A stretch of 64,000 bases of DNA from contig BGZK01001249.1 in NCBI GenBank assembly GCA_005406025.1, positions 62,001 to 126,000 of the forward strand, written 5' to 3'. Numbering within the stretch: position 1 is the stretch's first letter; each line of letters starts with the position of its first letter. The notes under the pieces are model-generated. The model was not told the DNA's origin. It saw nothing but the letters and a program-made list of their open reading frames with translations, and did no database searches. Source of the stretch: Eumeta japonica (lineage: Eukaryota > Arthropoda > Insecta > Lepidoptera > Psychidae). Below, one piece after another: positions 9,523-21,689 of the stretch. The position numbers and the translations under genes were made by a program.

Positions 9523-10645
9523 TTTATACAACTTATCCCATTCTATATATTTTCACGGAGCTGAGGGTCGAGCTCTGTTTTTATTGTCGTTGAAAAACAA
9601 AATGTTTGTGGGCAGGAAAAAATGCTGTTGTGCTCCATGAAAAAAAAATTACATCGATGCTTTGTGTCATGCAAATATTATGCGTCGTTGATCCCCAGCA
9701 ATCTTTGTAACTTAATCCTGTTTAACCCTCCCTAATGAAAAACCTTTTTACTTCAAAGGTTATTAAAACAGGCTATTATTTTCTGTAACGGATTTCAGGA
9801 TATTGCGGAAAACATTTTCCTGTAGCCGGCGTAATAATGAAGCGTTTGCGGGTAGATCTTATTAGACCGCTACAAATTATATACAGGAGCCGCCGGTCTA
9901 ATTATATTGTAAGGAGAAATTACAAAGACCGAAAACTTAGAAGAGATAGCATTTTAAGATTTTTGTGTATTATATAAAACTCAACTAATGGGGGGTTTGT
10001 CAAAGAATGCTATTTAAATTATTTTAACGTAAGATCATAATCAATTATTCTATACGAGAGAACGTAGAGTACGGACAAATTACGAGTAGAGTTGTAAGAG
10101 AAATTTTTAAAACAAAGTGAACAATAAAAACAAAAAAAAAGCGTAAAAAACAATAAAAACCTATAAAGAATGTTGAACATTAACAGAAACTATAGAAAAA
10201 TCAACAAAAACCCTTTGTTGTATTGGTTGTGTATGGTTTGTTTACAAAAAGTAAAAATTAGCCTAACTTGATTGCTTTCTTTTCAATTATTATCATTTTT
10301 TTTTCCTGTAAATTTTGTAATATATATCTTAATTGATAAAAAAACTATAGTGGTCGCCAACTCTCTTGAGTTTAAATGTAGTAAGCAAGTTCATAATAAA
10401 ATGTAAAAATGAGGGAATGATAGATAAGTGAAGGAATGATTACTGCGATTCAAAATGGTCTTAAACTCCGTAATGTACCATTTATATTTCTTTACTGTAA
10501 AATAATAATTAATATAATAATTTAATTGTTTTTTACATAGATTTGTATTTTTTTTCTTGTATACTAAACTCTTAACCACCATCGTTTCCGTTTTAGTCGT
10601 TTTTCCCTTGAACTCACAACAGTTACAACCTTTCATTGACCTTTT
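9523..10645. other. AT-rich sequence, presumed intron
   Basis: Downstream of the 9422-9516 donor. Contains A-rich stretches (10.09-10.25 kb) and no further splice-bounded open frame that I could support. Confidence 0.4.
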
Positions 10646-10649
10646 TCCT

Positions 10650-11157
10650 TTTGACGTGACAACGTCTAATAACTCGATATTACGGGCTGCATGCACGAAA
10701 AAGTTGACGTCATTGTCCCGTTACGCTCGATGTCCCGTTCCGCAAGCGAGGCTCGTGTGGTCGGTTCAGTTCGTTTCGTGCTGCATCTATCTCCCCTCTA
10801 CTCGATCAGCCTAGCACAAAAGATACACGTGAACTGTTATTGTAATTTTTATGTATGTTTAATATTGCGACAATAATAATAAGTAATTCTTGCATTTAAA
10901 AATCTCATTGTTCAAGCTTATGTGTTTAATCTTTTCATTAATATTTTTTTTATTATTTATTATTTAAAAAGTAGCCTCGGTCGGCGAGAGCAGTAATGAT
11001 AGGTTATGTTACAATTGACTGAAAAATAATGAAGATTCATATAATTGATAGTATAAACAATTAACTTTTCTCCTTGTGTCGTTCTGTATATTAAATTACT
11101 GTAATATTTGACGTTGTCACGTCAAACTACCGTCCGTAAACCGACTTTACAGACAAC
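10650..11157. mobile_element. non-autonomous element with 17-bp perfect inverted termini (copy 1)
   Basis: TTTGACGTGACAACGTC at 10650-10666 is repeated exactly as its reverse complement at 11110-11126, bounding 477 bp with a GC-richer core (10.70-10.83 kb). The homology with copy 2 (15.69 kb) continues beyond the right inverted repeat for about 30 bp, including a 23-bp identical stretch at 11135-11157 that itself can fold (GTAAA-ccgac-TTTAC). No open frame for a transposase. A MITE-like element or a solo terminal repeat are both possible; I saw no target-site duplication. Confidence 0.65.
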
Positions 11158-11159
11158 GA

Positions 11160-12819
11160 TTTTTTTTAATGCTTTAATCTTTTTTGTATTTTAAGTTTTT
11201 TAAAGTTTCAGGACAACTCTTCATTTTTTCTCTTCGTCTTTTGTCGTACGATTTCGTCTTAATTTCAGCTTCTACGGCTGTTAAGTTTACAGTTCTCGCC
11301 ATTTTTTACATGTAGCGTTCTGAAAAAAGCGTAACAACCATAACTATTTTACGCTTATTGCAAAGTTTGTCATTCTCTTGTAGAATGATCATTCTCCCGA
11401 CAAAAATTTTTATGAGGAAATGACGACGAGGGGATGGCAATATGAAATATTATTGCTTCAAAATAACAAATATAATCTTACTCTTCTACACCCGTAAACA
11501 GTACTAAATGACTATTCTAAATATATACAAATATGCAATAAGTGCTTTCCTCTTTATAGTATAATATGAGGAAATGATAATCATAATTAAAAAAAAATAT
11601 TTCAAAATGGTTTTATCAGTATATCATACCGTCAATCATTATTGCCTTCATATCGTTATCGTTAAATTTAAAAAAATATAAGGTTGCGTTCGATGCAGCT
11701 TTAAATTATATTTTAATTTTATTTTTAAACAATGGTGAGGAAATGTTAGGTTTTTCAAGGAAAAGTTTAAAAATGTAACATATTATTTTTCCATTCAATA
11801 CTATAAATTTTTACGCACCTGCCATGCACACAGTACCATGCACAAGTAAAAAATGGGATGGTCAACAATTTATAACACATTACTCATATTAGATCTTATT
11901 TTTTATATCTTCATATTTATGATTATTTGTGATTTTAGCAGTTGGGACATGATGAGAAAATGATTTTTAGGGTACTTGTTATGTGAGGTTATATTTTCCG
12001 TCTATGATTTAAAAAATTGATTTATTTAACAATTCGATACATCTAGTGAAGTAATTTTATAAAAAAAAATATTAGAACCGAAAATCCGGTTTCATAGAAA
12101 TTAACAGGGATCAATTTTGATTTTTTTTTTCAGAATTAGTTATTTATATTAATGTGCTTTTAATGTAATTCTAAAAGAAAAAACATTCTTACAGCGAAAA
12201 TGTAAAATAAAAAGTATTATGACATTTCTGTCTATAAATGTAAAATAAATATTTCTTTCGTGTTCTTCAAAATGTAATCATATTTGTTTAGGTGCTTTTA
12301 ATGTTTTACATGAGATATAAATGGTGAGATAAAATAAAATCAGTTGCTTTTGCTGTTGGTGCTATTCTCGTGTCGGTTAAAGATACACCAGACGCGGTTG
12401 TGTCTCAGCATTCATCAGTTTGATATAGTCTTGACTTTAAACAGTACTTCAGGTTTTGCACACAGGATTATTTTTTTGATATATACAGTTGGATAAATTT
12501 CATTTAACCATATACTTTTTTATTGAAATAAATATGTCGTTTTTCGTTGTAGAAAAATATGGGATCACCTTTGATAAAATGCAATTTTAAATATCCACAT
12601 TTCCTTTATCCGAGAAACGGGTGAACCTATGAAAAAAACATGCATCGAATATAGAACTTTCTGCATTTTTTGTAATCGGTTGATAATCTTGCTCTATTAA
12701 AATAACCGTGCCGAAAAATACTTAATATTGCCAATAACGATTGTTTTAACGTTTTTATATCTAAGATAAGGGATGTGACAATATATCTCTTTATGTATTA
12801 ATAAGGAAATTCTAAAAAT
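11160..12819. other. AT-rich DNA, no gene seen
   Basis: Long A/T runs and short degenerate repeats. No exon, RNA gene or known element was recognised. Confidence 0.4.
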
Positions 12820-12895
12820 GCTTACAGTTTACAGTTTAACGGCTTACAGTTTACGGTATACAGGCTTACGGTATACAGGCTTACAGTTTAACGAC
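12820..12895. repeat. short tandem repeat of GGCTTACAGTTTA / CGGTATACA words
   Basis: The words GCTTACAGTTTA, TTACGGTATACAG and GCTTACGG alternate over 75 bp in an imperfect tandem array. Locally unstable simple sequence, with no coding meaning visible. Confidence 0.7.
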
Positions 12896-13139
12896 GGCTT
12901 TCATGATGCGGAATCATATTGAGCTAAAAAGTGTATTCTGTTCAAGCAAAAAAAAATTATAAGATAATAAACGGACATTGGCAATACTTATATACCATAC
13001 AAAGACTGATCTCGCACGTCGCTAACCAGTTTCGCCTAGATCACGTCAGATTGAGCGACTTGTTAACATGGATAAAGTAAATTACGAGATCGTACACATT
13101 GTTCGCTTTACAATATTGAAATTCAAAATCTCATCGCGT

Positions 13140-13455
13140 CTAGCCGTAATTAGACCGGAGCTGGCGTGTAAGTTAAAACCGTGCAGTAAAACCGGCCGTT
13201 GGCGGCCGTGGTAGAATTACATTCGGGGTTATCATCGCGATGCCGAAAAACAAGAGAAGAGTTTTCAACAAAATGGACAGCCGGCAAAATTGAAATTTAA
13301 ATTGAATAACAGCCGGCGATTGTGAGCACCGTCAGCGCCGCGCCCGCCGCGCCCGCCGACCGGGCCCGCCGTCCGCGTCCGCCGCGAGCGTCACCCGCGT
13401 CGCCGCGCGCCGCCCGTGCTCGTCTCGCCCGCCGCCGCGCCAGCCGCCTGCCTTT
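13140..13455. other. GC-rich island
   Basis: Extremely CG-rich from about 13330 (CGCCGCGCCCGCCGCG), preceded by a less extreme segment with GGCCGTTGGCGGCCG (from 13195). No splice-bounded frame was found. Candidate regulatory island. Confidence 0.5.
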
Positions 13456-14439
13456 CCTAATTAGGTACTTTCATCATGTAAAATAAAATATTTATTCTTT
13501 TTTTCACTTATAAGCATAACTCAATACACCCATGCGATTTGAAGCGTTGACACCTGACGCTCAATAATGTTAACCTTTTTGTTTCGTTTCCATTTATATG
13601 TTGTTAGTTGTAAGAGTCAACAAAATAAAAATTGAAAATTTCCGAATAGAAAATAAAAGTTCTAAGAACAAATGTTTGGACGTACGCACATAATTTCACG
13701 TGGCAACAAAATATGTTGAGCTTATTTCATAATATTTTAAATATTTTCATATAAAGAAATTCTTAAAAATAATACCAATATAAAATTTTAAGTGTGCTCA
13801 TTTAATTATTATTAGTAAAATTTGATAATTACGTGAGCGGTAGTATCATTGAATTCTTCACTAGTTGTTTACGAATATATTTATCGCCAAACACAAAACC
13901 TATACGACGAAATATACTGTTGATATTTATTCGGCGTCATAGTCGACACGTTATTGCAAAATTGTCGTATAGAATTCTCTGACTGCTAAGCTGAGGTCGG
14001 ACCGCGCCACGCGCAGTGCCGCAGTCAGGTGAGAGGCGAGCTTGTGGAATTTAGTCACGGGAACGCCGCGCATAGATGAGGCGTGTCTCCGCGCGACGCA
14101 GGCGCTGGCTTTGGCATTTAAGGAATTGTATCCACCGCGCTGCTGTATACGCCGAATACTATGAGGGCTTACGTCCAAAAATGATCATCCGATAGATGAA
14201 ACGATGTATTTAATTCTGCATACGATTACGATGGAAGTTATGAAAGTATTAGGTGTGTGCAGTTAAAAGGATTAATTTTATTAGATAAAATTTTCTTTTT
14301 TAAAATACTAAGTTTTTTTTTAATGAAACTTCAAATTTCAATTGGAAAATTTAAGGAAAAAAAAAACAAAAACTTTTTTACAATGTAAATAATTTATTTG
14401 TAGTACACTATATATGTGTATATGTCCTACACAGCCCTA
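13456..14439. other. no gene recognised
   Basis: Mostly AT-rich. The segment at 13.97-14.16 kb is GC-richer and supports a 75-codon minus-strand frame with no recognisable family, which I do not call as a gene. Confidence 0.4.
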
Positions 14440-14640
14440 CATTAGACATCGGTGAAAACTGCATTCAATCGAATCCAGTAGTTTTTGCATGATAAGACAA
14501 ATACATACACAGACAAAAATTCTAAAAATTGTTGCTTTAACATACGTTTCTATAATAAAGACCCCATATTAATTTTTTTTCGATATCTATAATGTACAGA
14601 CAACGGGCCTGTTACGATTTTATTATATGTATAGATACAT
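14440..14640 (+). repeat. retroposon 3' end fragment (copy A)
   Basis: Contains CATCGGTGAAAACTGCATTC, then CAGTAGTTTTTGC, a run of ACA/GACA words, then AATAAAGAC and CGATATCTAT. The same order of words occurs at 42.21-42.42 kb. The layout (oligo-CAGACA followed by TATTA-type words) is typical of degenerate lepidopteran LINE/SINE 3' ends. Confidence 0.75.
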
Positions 14641-14739
14641 TTTAAAAAATGTTTAAATATCCGACCGTCATAATAGTTGAACTGCTTCGCTAAGTACATG
14701 TTACGTAAGGAAGAGCGAAGTACGACACAGCCTTAACGT

Positions 14740-14945
14740 AATTCTCCGTAAGGGCCATGATCACGTGAGTACACTCGGCGTGCAGCTGCGCCTCGAGACG
14801 GCCCCTCCACCTCCGCCGCTTTCAGCCGTGAAGCGCTAAAAAGCATACAAACGCTCGCGCCCCCGCGCGGACATCGCGCCGCTGAGTGCTCCCTCTTACT
14901 GGCCAACTTAAGCCGGAACTGGCGAGTTTAGGATCTGCATGTCGT
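14740..14945. other. GC-rich island
   Basis: CpG-rich segment (for example CGCGCCCCCGCGCGGACATCG). A consensus-like donor CAC|GTGAGT occurs at 14764, but there is no open frame of useful length before it. Confidence 0.4.
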
Positions 14946-15686
14946 TCATTTCTAACCTTTAATCTTTAATGTTTTCCTACATACTGTGAATTTAAAAATG
15001 TCAGTAAGCTACTTAAATTTTCGGGATTCATTTTTCTTAAAATAGAAAAACGGAAGTCTTACAAGATCGCTTAACTGTCCGCGTCTGTTCGTTTTGTCAG
15101 TTTGTTGTAGAGATTGATCTGATTTGTATAACTATGTTTTTGTATACTCTGCATAATAGTGATGACTTTGTTAACTGACCAACGTGTAATCTTTTTGGCA
15201 TCAAAGACTATAGGTCTGTATGATGCTACTCGTCACTTTGGCCAGATCAGTCATGTTGTAAATGTATGAAACACAAAACACGGTATTGTATAGCGGTCGT
15301 CAAAGTTCTAGTTAACTTATCCTTAAAAATTTAATTCATACTTCGACAAATAATCACACAATATGACAGTTGATAGATTTAATAGCACAAAATATTTATA
15401 CTCCATATGTGGCTAAGTTAAATGTTTTATTAATATTAGACGAATTAGTATCTCAACAAAATACCCAAGTCAGTAAATACAGAGTGCATATGCGTATGCA
15501 GGCACTTTCAGGTGATCACGCGATCGTATATATTATTTATGAAAAGTAGTCAAAGTTTAGAATTTCCTTCGAAAATGTTCTTAACAAAAAGGCTTTGTAC
15601 GAGACCTCCAACGAGCGACGGATGGATTTATGCTTTACTTCAACTATGTATTTTCTTTATGATTTAATGATGTATTGTTTTATTCA

Positions 15687-16027
15687 TTGACGTGATAACG
15701 TCTTACAAATCGACTCATTGTTGCGTTCCGCCCGAGCCGAATGTGCGAGCGAGATGGCGGAACGAGCGATGTCTCTACCACTTCATTGGCCGATGCGTCC
15801 GAGTAGGAGAGAGACAGCGGCCGCACACAACCTACACGCGAACTATTTTGTCAACTATTTATAGAGTGAAGTGAAAAGTTAATGTGGTTTCCATTGTTTG
15901 TTACAACAACAATTGCGGCAAGTGATAATAATTCAATTCAATTCATAAAAGTGCGCAATTTTTCATCAATGTTTTCTTATGACATTATCATGTAAAATTA
16001 CAATCGTAAACCGACTTTACAGACAAC
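15687..16027. mobile_element. non-autonomous element with inverted termini (copy 2)
   Basis: Left terminus TTGACGTGATAACGTC (15687-15702); degenerate inverted right terminus at 15981-15997. The 23 bp at 16005-16027 are identical to 11135-11157 beside copy 1. The core (15.72-15.83 kb) is GC-rich but not closely similar to the core of copy 1. This copy is older or more diverged. Confidence 0.6.
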
Positions 16028-16029
16028 CA

Positions 16030-17808
16030 ATTTTGTAACTCTAAATGGTAATATGAACAATATAATTTCATATAATAAAACACTTCGGTAAGGTAAGGTG
16101 GCCCGTACCGAAGACTCAGCTGATCGTAGATAAGAATTTTGAGGGTTCCTACGGCACGATGGTAGGCTATAGGCAAGATCGACATGTTGCGATAAAATAC
16201 ATTCAAAGAGAGTGCGAGAAGAGTTCTTCGAAGTTTTCATACAGCTCTTCATAAATAGATATTGTGGATGTATTATTTCTTATGTATATGTTTTGGGGAA
16301 TTGAGGAACTCGGTGTTTACGTTCACGTGTACAACGATGAGGTGGTCCTTCTGTGGTCTGCAGTCACCGTTATCGTTCGAATCGAAGGCCAGCTGGGTAT
16401 TAGCTCATGCGCATGAGTTGAGTGTAAAAAACAAAATGATGATCGTATCGCGAAAAACAAATGCAGTGCTCCTAGACAATATGGGTTTTCTCGTCATTAC
16501 GGGATTATGTATCGAATAAAGCGCAGTCAAAGAGGAATATTTTGACGTCGGTATCATCCTTTCATCGTATCATCGCGACCGAGGTTCCGTCAGTTATGAT
16601 CGTCTCGTTCTTTGTGCTGGATACTCACGTCATACGTATTTGTCAAAGGGCCGTAATAGCAGCATTGATACGTACAGTGTGACCGCGTTAGATAATCTGT
16701 TCTACTACGGCCGTGCTCCAGTACGTCAGTGAATCTCCCATGGAATAAACTTTTTAAGTAATGTAGATACGGTATAGCGTAAGTAGGTTCTGATTAAGGA
16801 AAATATAATTCGATATATTAAATATAAGTCATATGCAATAATAGTGAAAAACTAGCATTAGTTAGCGACATTTGATCCTTCATAGCGAGATGACATTAAT
16901 GATACTAACGCGACAATTACGACATAAGTACGCTTTGTGATGATTTCAAATGTATTAATATTACCAAAGTAGTATAAAGTCTAAGTTTCAAGAGACTTTA
17001 TAGCGTCCTTCAATCGTAATGATAAAGTGTAAAGGTTTAATCAGAAGAAAAAAAACTTTCCCGTACCAAGAAGCAGTCTGTCATTGTATTGTGATGTTTT
17101 TACAGCATTCTAAAATCAATTAATGTGTAGAAAGAAGTATACGACAATGCATAATAAATATAAAATGCCTACTATATATAATTTGAAATAACAACAAAGT
17201 TGTTATTATATTTTATTTAATTAGAATGTAAATAGCACACATATAAACTTGTAACAAATTCCCGTATCACAATTAGTCTGAGCTGCCGCCGTCGTCGGCC
17301 TAACAAGTTCGAGCGAGCTTGTGTCTAGAAACTATTGATTGAGCGGTGGATTTCAAGAAAGCCTATGTAAGCCTACGTAATTGACATTTATTACTACAGT
17401 ATTAGTATTTTAACGAATATTGTATTACGCGTATTCATTTTGTGTTATCTTTCTAGTTATGAATGAAAAATTTGTCGATTACAAATTGTTCTATTTTTAT
17501 AACACAGAATTGGAAACAAATACGAACGTGTTTATCCTTCGTGAATATGAATTTACGCCGAGTCAGCAAGGAAATTTATAACTATATATAAACATAATTT
17601 AATTCTGATCTCTAAACAAACTTGAATACACAATACAGACACGTAACATAATACACCTAATTAAATACAGTTTCTATTGCTAACCAAGCGTATGATCACA
17701 CATTAAGACGAAGTTTCGTCTTAGGCTTGACTTCGGAAACAATTTTACTTACAGAATCCGTTATGATATTAGATTTCCTTAGGCCTTATTCTACAGTATG
17801 CTTTTATT
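16030..17808. other. no gene recognised
   Basis: Moderate to high AT. A pocket at about 16.3-16.75 kb is less AT-rich and contains GTAAGT at 16783 and a reverse-strand GTGAGT near 16626, but no convincing coding exon on either strand. Confidence 0.4.
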
Positions 17809-17907
17809 GCCGCAATCTTTAGCTTTTAGTCATAATTTATCATTTTAATAGCTGTTTTCATGCTATCTACTTGGGTACTGCATCACGAATATATCTAGTT
17901 TTGTAAT
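17809..17907 (+). repeat. 99-bp dispersed repeat, copy 1
   Basis: Matches 19643-19741 at about 92 of 99 positions in the same orientation, from GCCGCAATC to AGTTTTGTAAT. The homology stops abruptly at both ends. Identity unknown; likely a fragment of an interspersed element. Confidence 0.8.
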
Positions 17908-19165
17908 GAATAATCTTGAAAACTTGGTCCCGGTTATTAACTAAAAATGCATGGGAAAATATTTTATTGAAGTATTTAGTGTTTTGCCAGACCTTGTGTT
18001 TTATCTAAATACGTATTTTAGTTAGGAACAAAAAATTTTAACAGAAAAAATTAAGTTTAAAAACCATTCAAAATACAGGTTTTAATTGCACACACAAGTA
18101 AAGAAATTCTACTTTCAAATTATTCTATGATATTTAAAAGACAAATACACTTTAAATCAACCGATAACTTAATTACTGGTTTATTAATAATAAAAAATAA
18201 GCAGCTAATAATAAAAGTTTGTTCCTATTTATGACTATAAATAAATGTATATCGTGCAAGGACATGTATGAATTTGGATTCACCTATACAAAAACGTCGA
18301 ATCGCAATATTGATATTTACAAGTCGCAACCGACTAGACAAAGCGATTAGGAAACGCACTAGATATTCATACAATTATATGTAGTTCTGAAAAACAGCCC
18401 GTAAAAATTCCACACAGACGGTAGGAGATAAAATGACGTGTTGCTCATTAAGTGAGCGGTGAGAGGTTCACTTTATTCCGTCTTCGTGTTCTGTGGCTTC
18501 GTTCATTTTTGACTGATAGCTTTATAACATTCAAAGTTATGCCGTTGTCGTAAGCGTCGTGCGTCGAGCCGACGTCGAGCAAAATATACGACGCCTTCAT
18601 GACGCGTAGTTAGCAAATTATTTATTAAGCGAAGGTGTATTAGAAGGGTACGGCGTATAGGTTGCCCGTTTATATTGCTACGCACACATCCCAAATGTCC
18701 TGTATTTGATAACTCGCTGGCTAAATCCATATTCATAACCTCGCCCCGCAGCCGGGGTCGGTGAAATGGTGGTTCAGTGAAAGAAGACGAATGGCTTATT
18801 TGCTTCCTCGGTTACTTCACACGACCTGTCTATTCCTCTATGTATATGGGTCTACGTTTAAATACAGAGTTACATATCATTTGTTTTGTAATGTTATGTT
18901 ATTTCAATGACTTATCGTTGAACTTATCTTACCGTGAAATGAAACCTTAGCAATTTGTTTATTTAACAACGTACTTATTAGATTAACCTGATAGTAAATT
19001 TAGAATAAAATACGATCCTCGACAGCATGTTTTTTCATTTGAAATTAAAGTTAGTTTTGCTTTCCAAGTATTAAAATAATGAAACTATCACTTTTGATAT
19101 TTTTAAAATGTTTCGTGTGAAATCGGTACAAGTTTTTAGGAAGTCCAAGATGATTAGATTCTTTT
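17908..19165. other. no gene recognised
   Basis: AT-rich up to about 18.4 kb. The segment 18.42-18.80 kb is richer in CG words and may be conserved non-coding DNA; its 77-codon minus-strand frame matches no family that I know. Confidence 0.4.
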
Positions 19166-19189
19166 TTAATGCCGCAAACCGCGTTTGAT

Positions 19190-19465
19190 TGGTTAATCTG
19201 TTCAAAAGTTATGAAACACATATACGCGCACGCCATGCCGCATACGGTATGCACAGACACACCTTCAATACACACGGAACGAGCACACGCACAAACACAT
19301 GAACCGCACAACCAAGGCACAACACACTGGCACGAGCACGCGCACGCACCACCGCACATGAACACGACAGACACACTCAGGCACACAGCAAAGCACAGGG
19401 GCATGAGCACGAGCACTCACGTACATGAACAGGTTACCGCACACGCACACGCACCGATAACACAC
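19190..19465. repeat. CA-rich low-complexity tract
   Basis: An imperfect CA/CACG/CATG-rich run of about 275 bp. Open frames on both strands here (Cys/Val-rich one way, His/Thr-rich the other) are artefacts of the repeat. Confidence 0.85.
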
Positions 19466-19642
19466 GGAAAATAGATTCATAGGACCCCAAAAAGGTCAAG
19501 GTCTGATGAAAACTTGACTTTCGAGAATCTGACTGAAAACAATAACACCGGTCGGCTCCGTAGTCCGGTCGGCTTTGGGTAGCCTGTAACAGAAGCCGAT
19601 GGAGATAAGACCCTTGCGATATTACTGGCTTCGCACATGCAA

Positions 19643-19741
19643 GCCGCAATCGTTAGCTTTTAGTCATAATTTATTGTGTTAATAGCTGTTTTCATGCTAT
19701 CTACATGGGTACTGTATCATGAATATATCTAGTTTTGTAAT
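19643..19741 (+). repeat. 99-bp dispersed repeat, copy 2
   Basis: Second copy of the repeat at 17809-17907, about 93 percent identical, same orientation, 1.83 kb downstream. Confidence 0.8.
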
Positions 19742-19864
19742 TAAAACATATTTAATTGATGACGTTTTTGTTAAGATCATTTGCTTTTGAGCGGTTATAG
19801 TAAGATTCTAACTTGATTAAGTTTAATACACAGACGTTGTTTATGAAATAAATATTGCCATAGG

Positions 19865-19911
19865 CTTATAATTATAAGGTTACATTAACTGAATTCAGTT
19901 AATGTAACCTT
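19865..19911. repeat. overlapping perfect palindromes (14 bp and 36 bp)
   Basis: CTTATAATTATAAG (19865-19878) is a perfect palindrome and overlaps by 3 bp a second perfect 36-bp palindrome (19876-19911) centred on GAATTC. Neither has a spacer. Confidence 0.9.
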
Positions 19912-20979
19912 TTTCATAATAAAAACATAAAGGATTGTTTTCGCGAATAACATTACCTTCATTATTATAAAAAATGTAACTATACAGTAACATCTCAAAA
20001 TTCGGACCGGTGTGTACTAAAAATTTTCAATATCCCTTGGGAATTGGAAATTTAATGACAGCTTCTAAATGAGATGTCGCAATATCATTTTAATAGTTTT
20101 ATAATCGCCTCTAATTATAATTAAGAGTTTTTTTTTTCATTTATAACTCGATTTGGTATTGATCGTAAAAAAAATAAAAAAAATTTTTGGTTATTTTCTA
20201 TGTCATTCAATCCTACATTGGAGTGAACGGCCATTTCTCAACAAGTCATATCTAAAACATCATTTTTCAAATTAAAAATTATCGAGTGTTCTTTTTTTCT
20301 GAGGAGAAAAACTCCAGGAAGCAGTGATTGAGATAACGGGATTTCTCTCCAGGACATATGTCAATCCGCTTCTGTTTAATATTGATTTATATTACAGGGA
20401 TTATTAAAGACCAAATAAGTTAAAACATTTGGTCAAAGAAATGTTTTGTAAAACTTGCGTTCGAACTGACCTATTGTTACGATGTTTTCATAGTTTTTAT
20501 ATGCTTTCTTTTTGACACTTCTTGTCTGGTGGCACCCAATATTTTAATAACACAATCTATACTGTTGTTACTTGTTTATGTCCACCAAACAACTAAATAC
20601 TTATATACATGTCAGAGGCCATAAAAAAATATGAATTACCCTTTATGAACCTTGTGGCTTTTGCTTTTGCATGCAATCAAATACTACGTATTGGTTGTGG
20701 TTATTCCTTATTCTGCTTTTAATGTATTTGGAAAAGTACAATGTTATAGTATTTTATAAAATTCGTAGGCTTAATAGATTGGGAAAAAAGAGAAAATCGT
20801 CAAGTTCATCATTCAAGTCAAAAGTCAAGGTCAAAAGTACATTTTATAAATAAAATATTTATTTTAAAATTATTTAAAATAACAGTAACCCTATCATCTG
20901 ATTTACAATCCGCAGATTGTCGTTTGTTAATTTTGTAATTTGTCCTTAAAGGTTATTTCCATATTCAAAATTCATTTAT
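19912..20979. other. no gene recognised
   Basis: AT-rich with A/T homopolymers. The short Lys/Ser-rich frame at 20671-20853 is not convincing as a gene. Confidence 0.4.
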
Positions 20980-20984
20980 TTAGG

Positions 20985-21125
20985 TTACACGTCCGAGTTT
21001 GGGTAACGGAAATTCATGCGTGTGTACCAAATTTTCGCCTAAATCAGTCCAGTAGATTCAAAACACAGCAGTGATAGACCGTCAGATGGACACACACAAC
21101 CTTATAAGGGTCCCAGTTTGTGTTG
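20985..21125 (+). repeat. retroposon 3' end-like fragment
   Basis: Contains ACCAAATTTTCGCCTAAATC followed by AGTCCAGTAGATTC, then CAGATGGACACACACAA and a TTATAAGGGTCCC end. This is the usual arrangement of decayed insect LINE 3' tails. The family is not specified. Confidence 0.5.
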
Positions 21126-21289
21126 ATTCTCGCGTAAGGAATCCTAAAAGTTTGTTGCGAGTGAAATCCTATAAGACAAAACACTGAAGGATCTTTAAGT
21201 ATTCGTAAAGAGGTAGATTGCTTTTTCGGATCCGAAATTCCGGACGCTGAAAATATTTCCTTGGCATATTAAACCGCAGGGCGGCTCAT

Positions 21290-21590
21290 CCCAACTACAT
21301 AATCTCGGCGCGCGGAAACGCTCTCGGAAATTGTAACTGCGGTTTCGGCCAGCCGGCCGCCGCTCCTTATTGTATCCCGGTCGCTCTCGCGAGCCCCTTA
21401 AAAGTGAATAAACGACGCGGAATTTATATCGCCGCCGTAAAAATTTGCGCCGCGAACGACGACGTAATACCGACCGCCCGCCGCCCGCCGCCCGCCGCCC
21501 GCGGGAGATCGTAACGACGTGTCTGTTTTAATTTATAAAGATCGCGGCAAGTAACGTCACACGTTGCGCACGCGTTCATATCGTTGTTGA
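21290..21590. other. GC-rich island with 20-mer shared with 23.36 kb
   Basis: CpG-rich segment containing CTCGGAAATTGTAACTGCGG at 21323-21342, followed by GGCCAGCCGGCCGCC. The same 20-mer lies at 23360-23379, also just before a GC-rich run. A CCGCCCG heptamer is repeated four times at 21474-21501. No gene is visible; regulatory or untranslated sequence is likely. Confidence 0.5.
21474..21501. repeat. (CCGCCCG)4 microsatellite
   Basis: Four tandem copies of a 7-bp GC-only unit within the island. Confidence 0.85.
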
Positions 21591-21595
21591 TCCCG

Positions 21596-21685
21596 AGGAT
21601 GTCAAACCCTTGGGTTTGACATCCTTGCAAAGGTGTAGGTTTGACATCTTATTTCTTGCCCAACTTCAAGAAGTTGGGCAAGAAA
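21596..21685. repeat. paired fold-back palindromes with filler
   Basis: First palindrome: arms 21596-21609 and 21612-21625 (AGGATGTCAAACCC), perfect, 2-nt spacer. Second: arms 21652-21667 and 21670-21685 (TTTCTTGCCCAACTTC), perfect, 2-nt spacer. The 26-nt filler between them contains another partial copy of the first arm (GTTTGACATCT). Confidence 0.9.
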
Positions 21686-21689
21686 AAAC

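Noticed and set aside
10650..11126. Interpretation as a solo LTR (TG...CA ends)
   Set aside because: The inverted repeat of 17 bp is too long for typical LTR ends and no target duplication was seen, but it is not fully excluded.
19051..19480. Frames of 71-121 codons, Cys/Val-rich or His/Thr-rich
   Set aside because: They arise from a CA-rich low-complexity tract.
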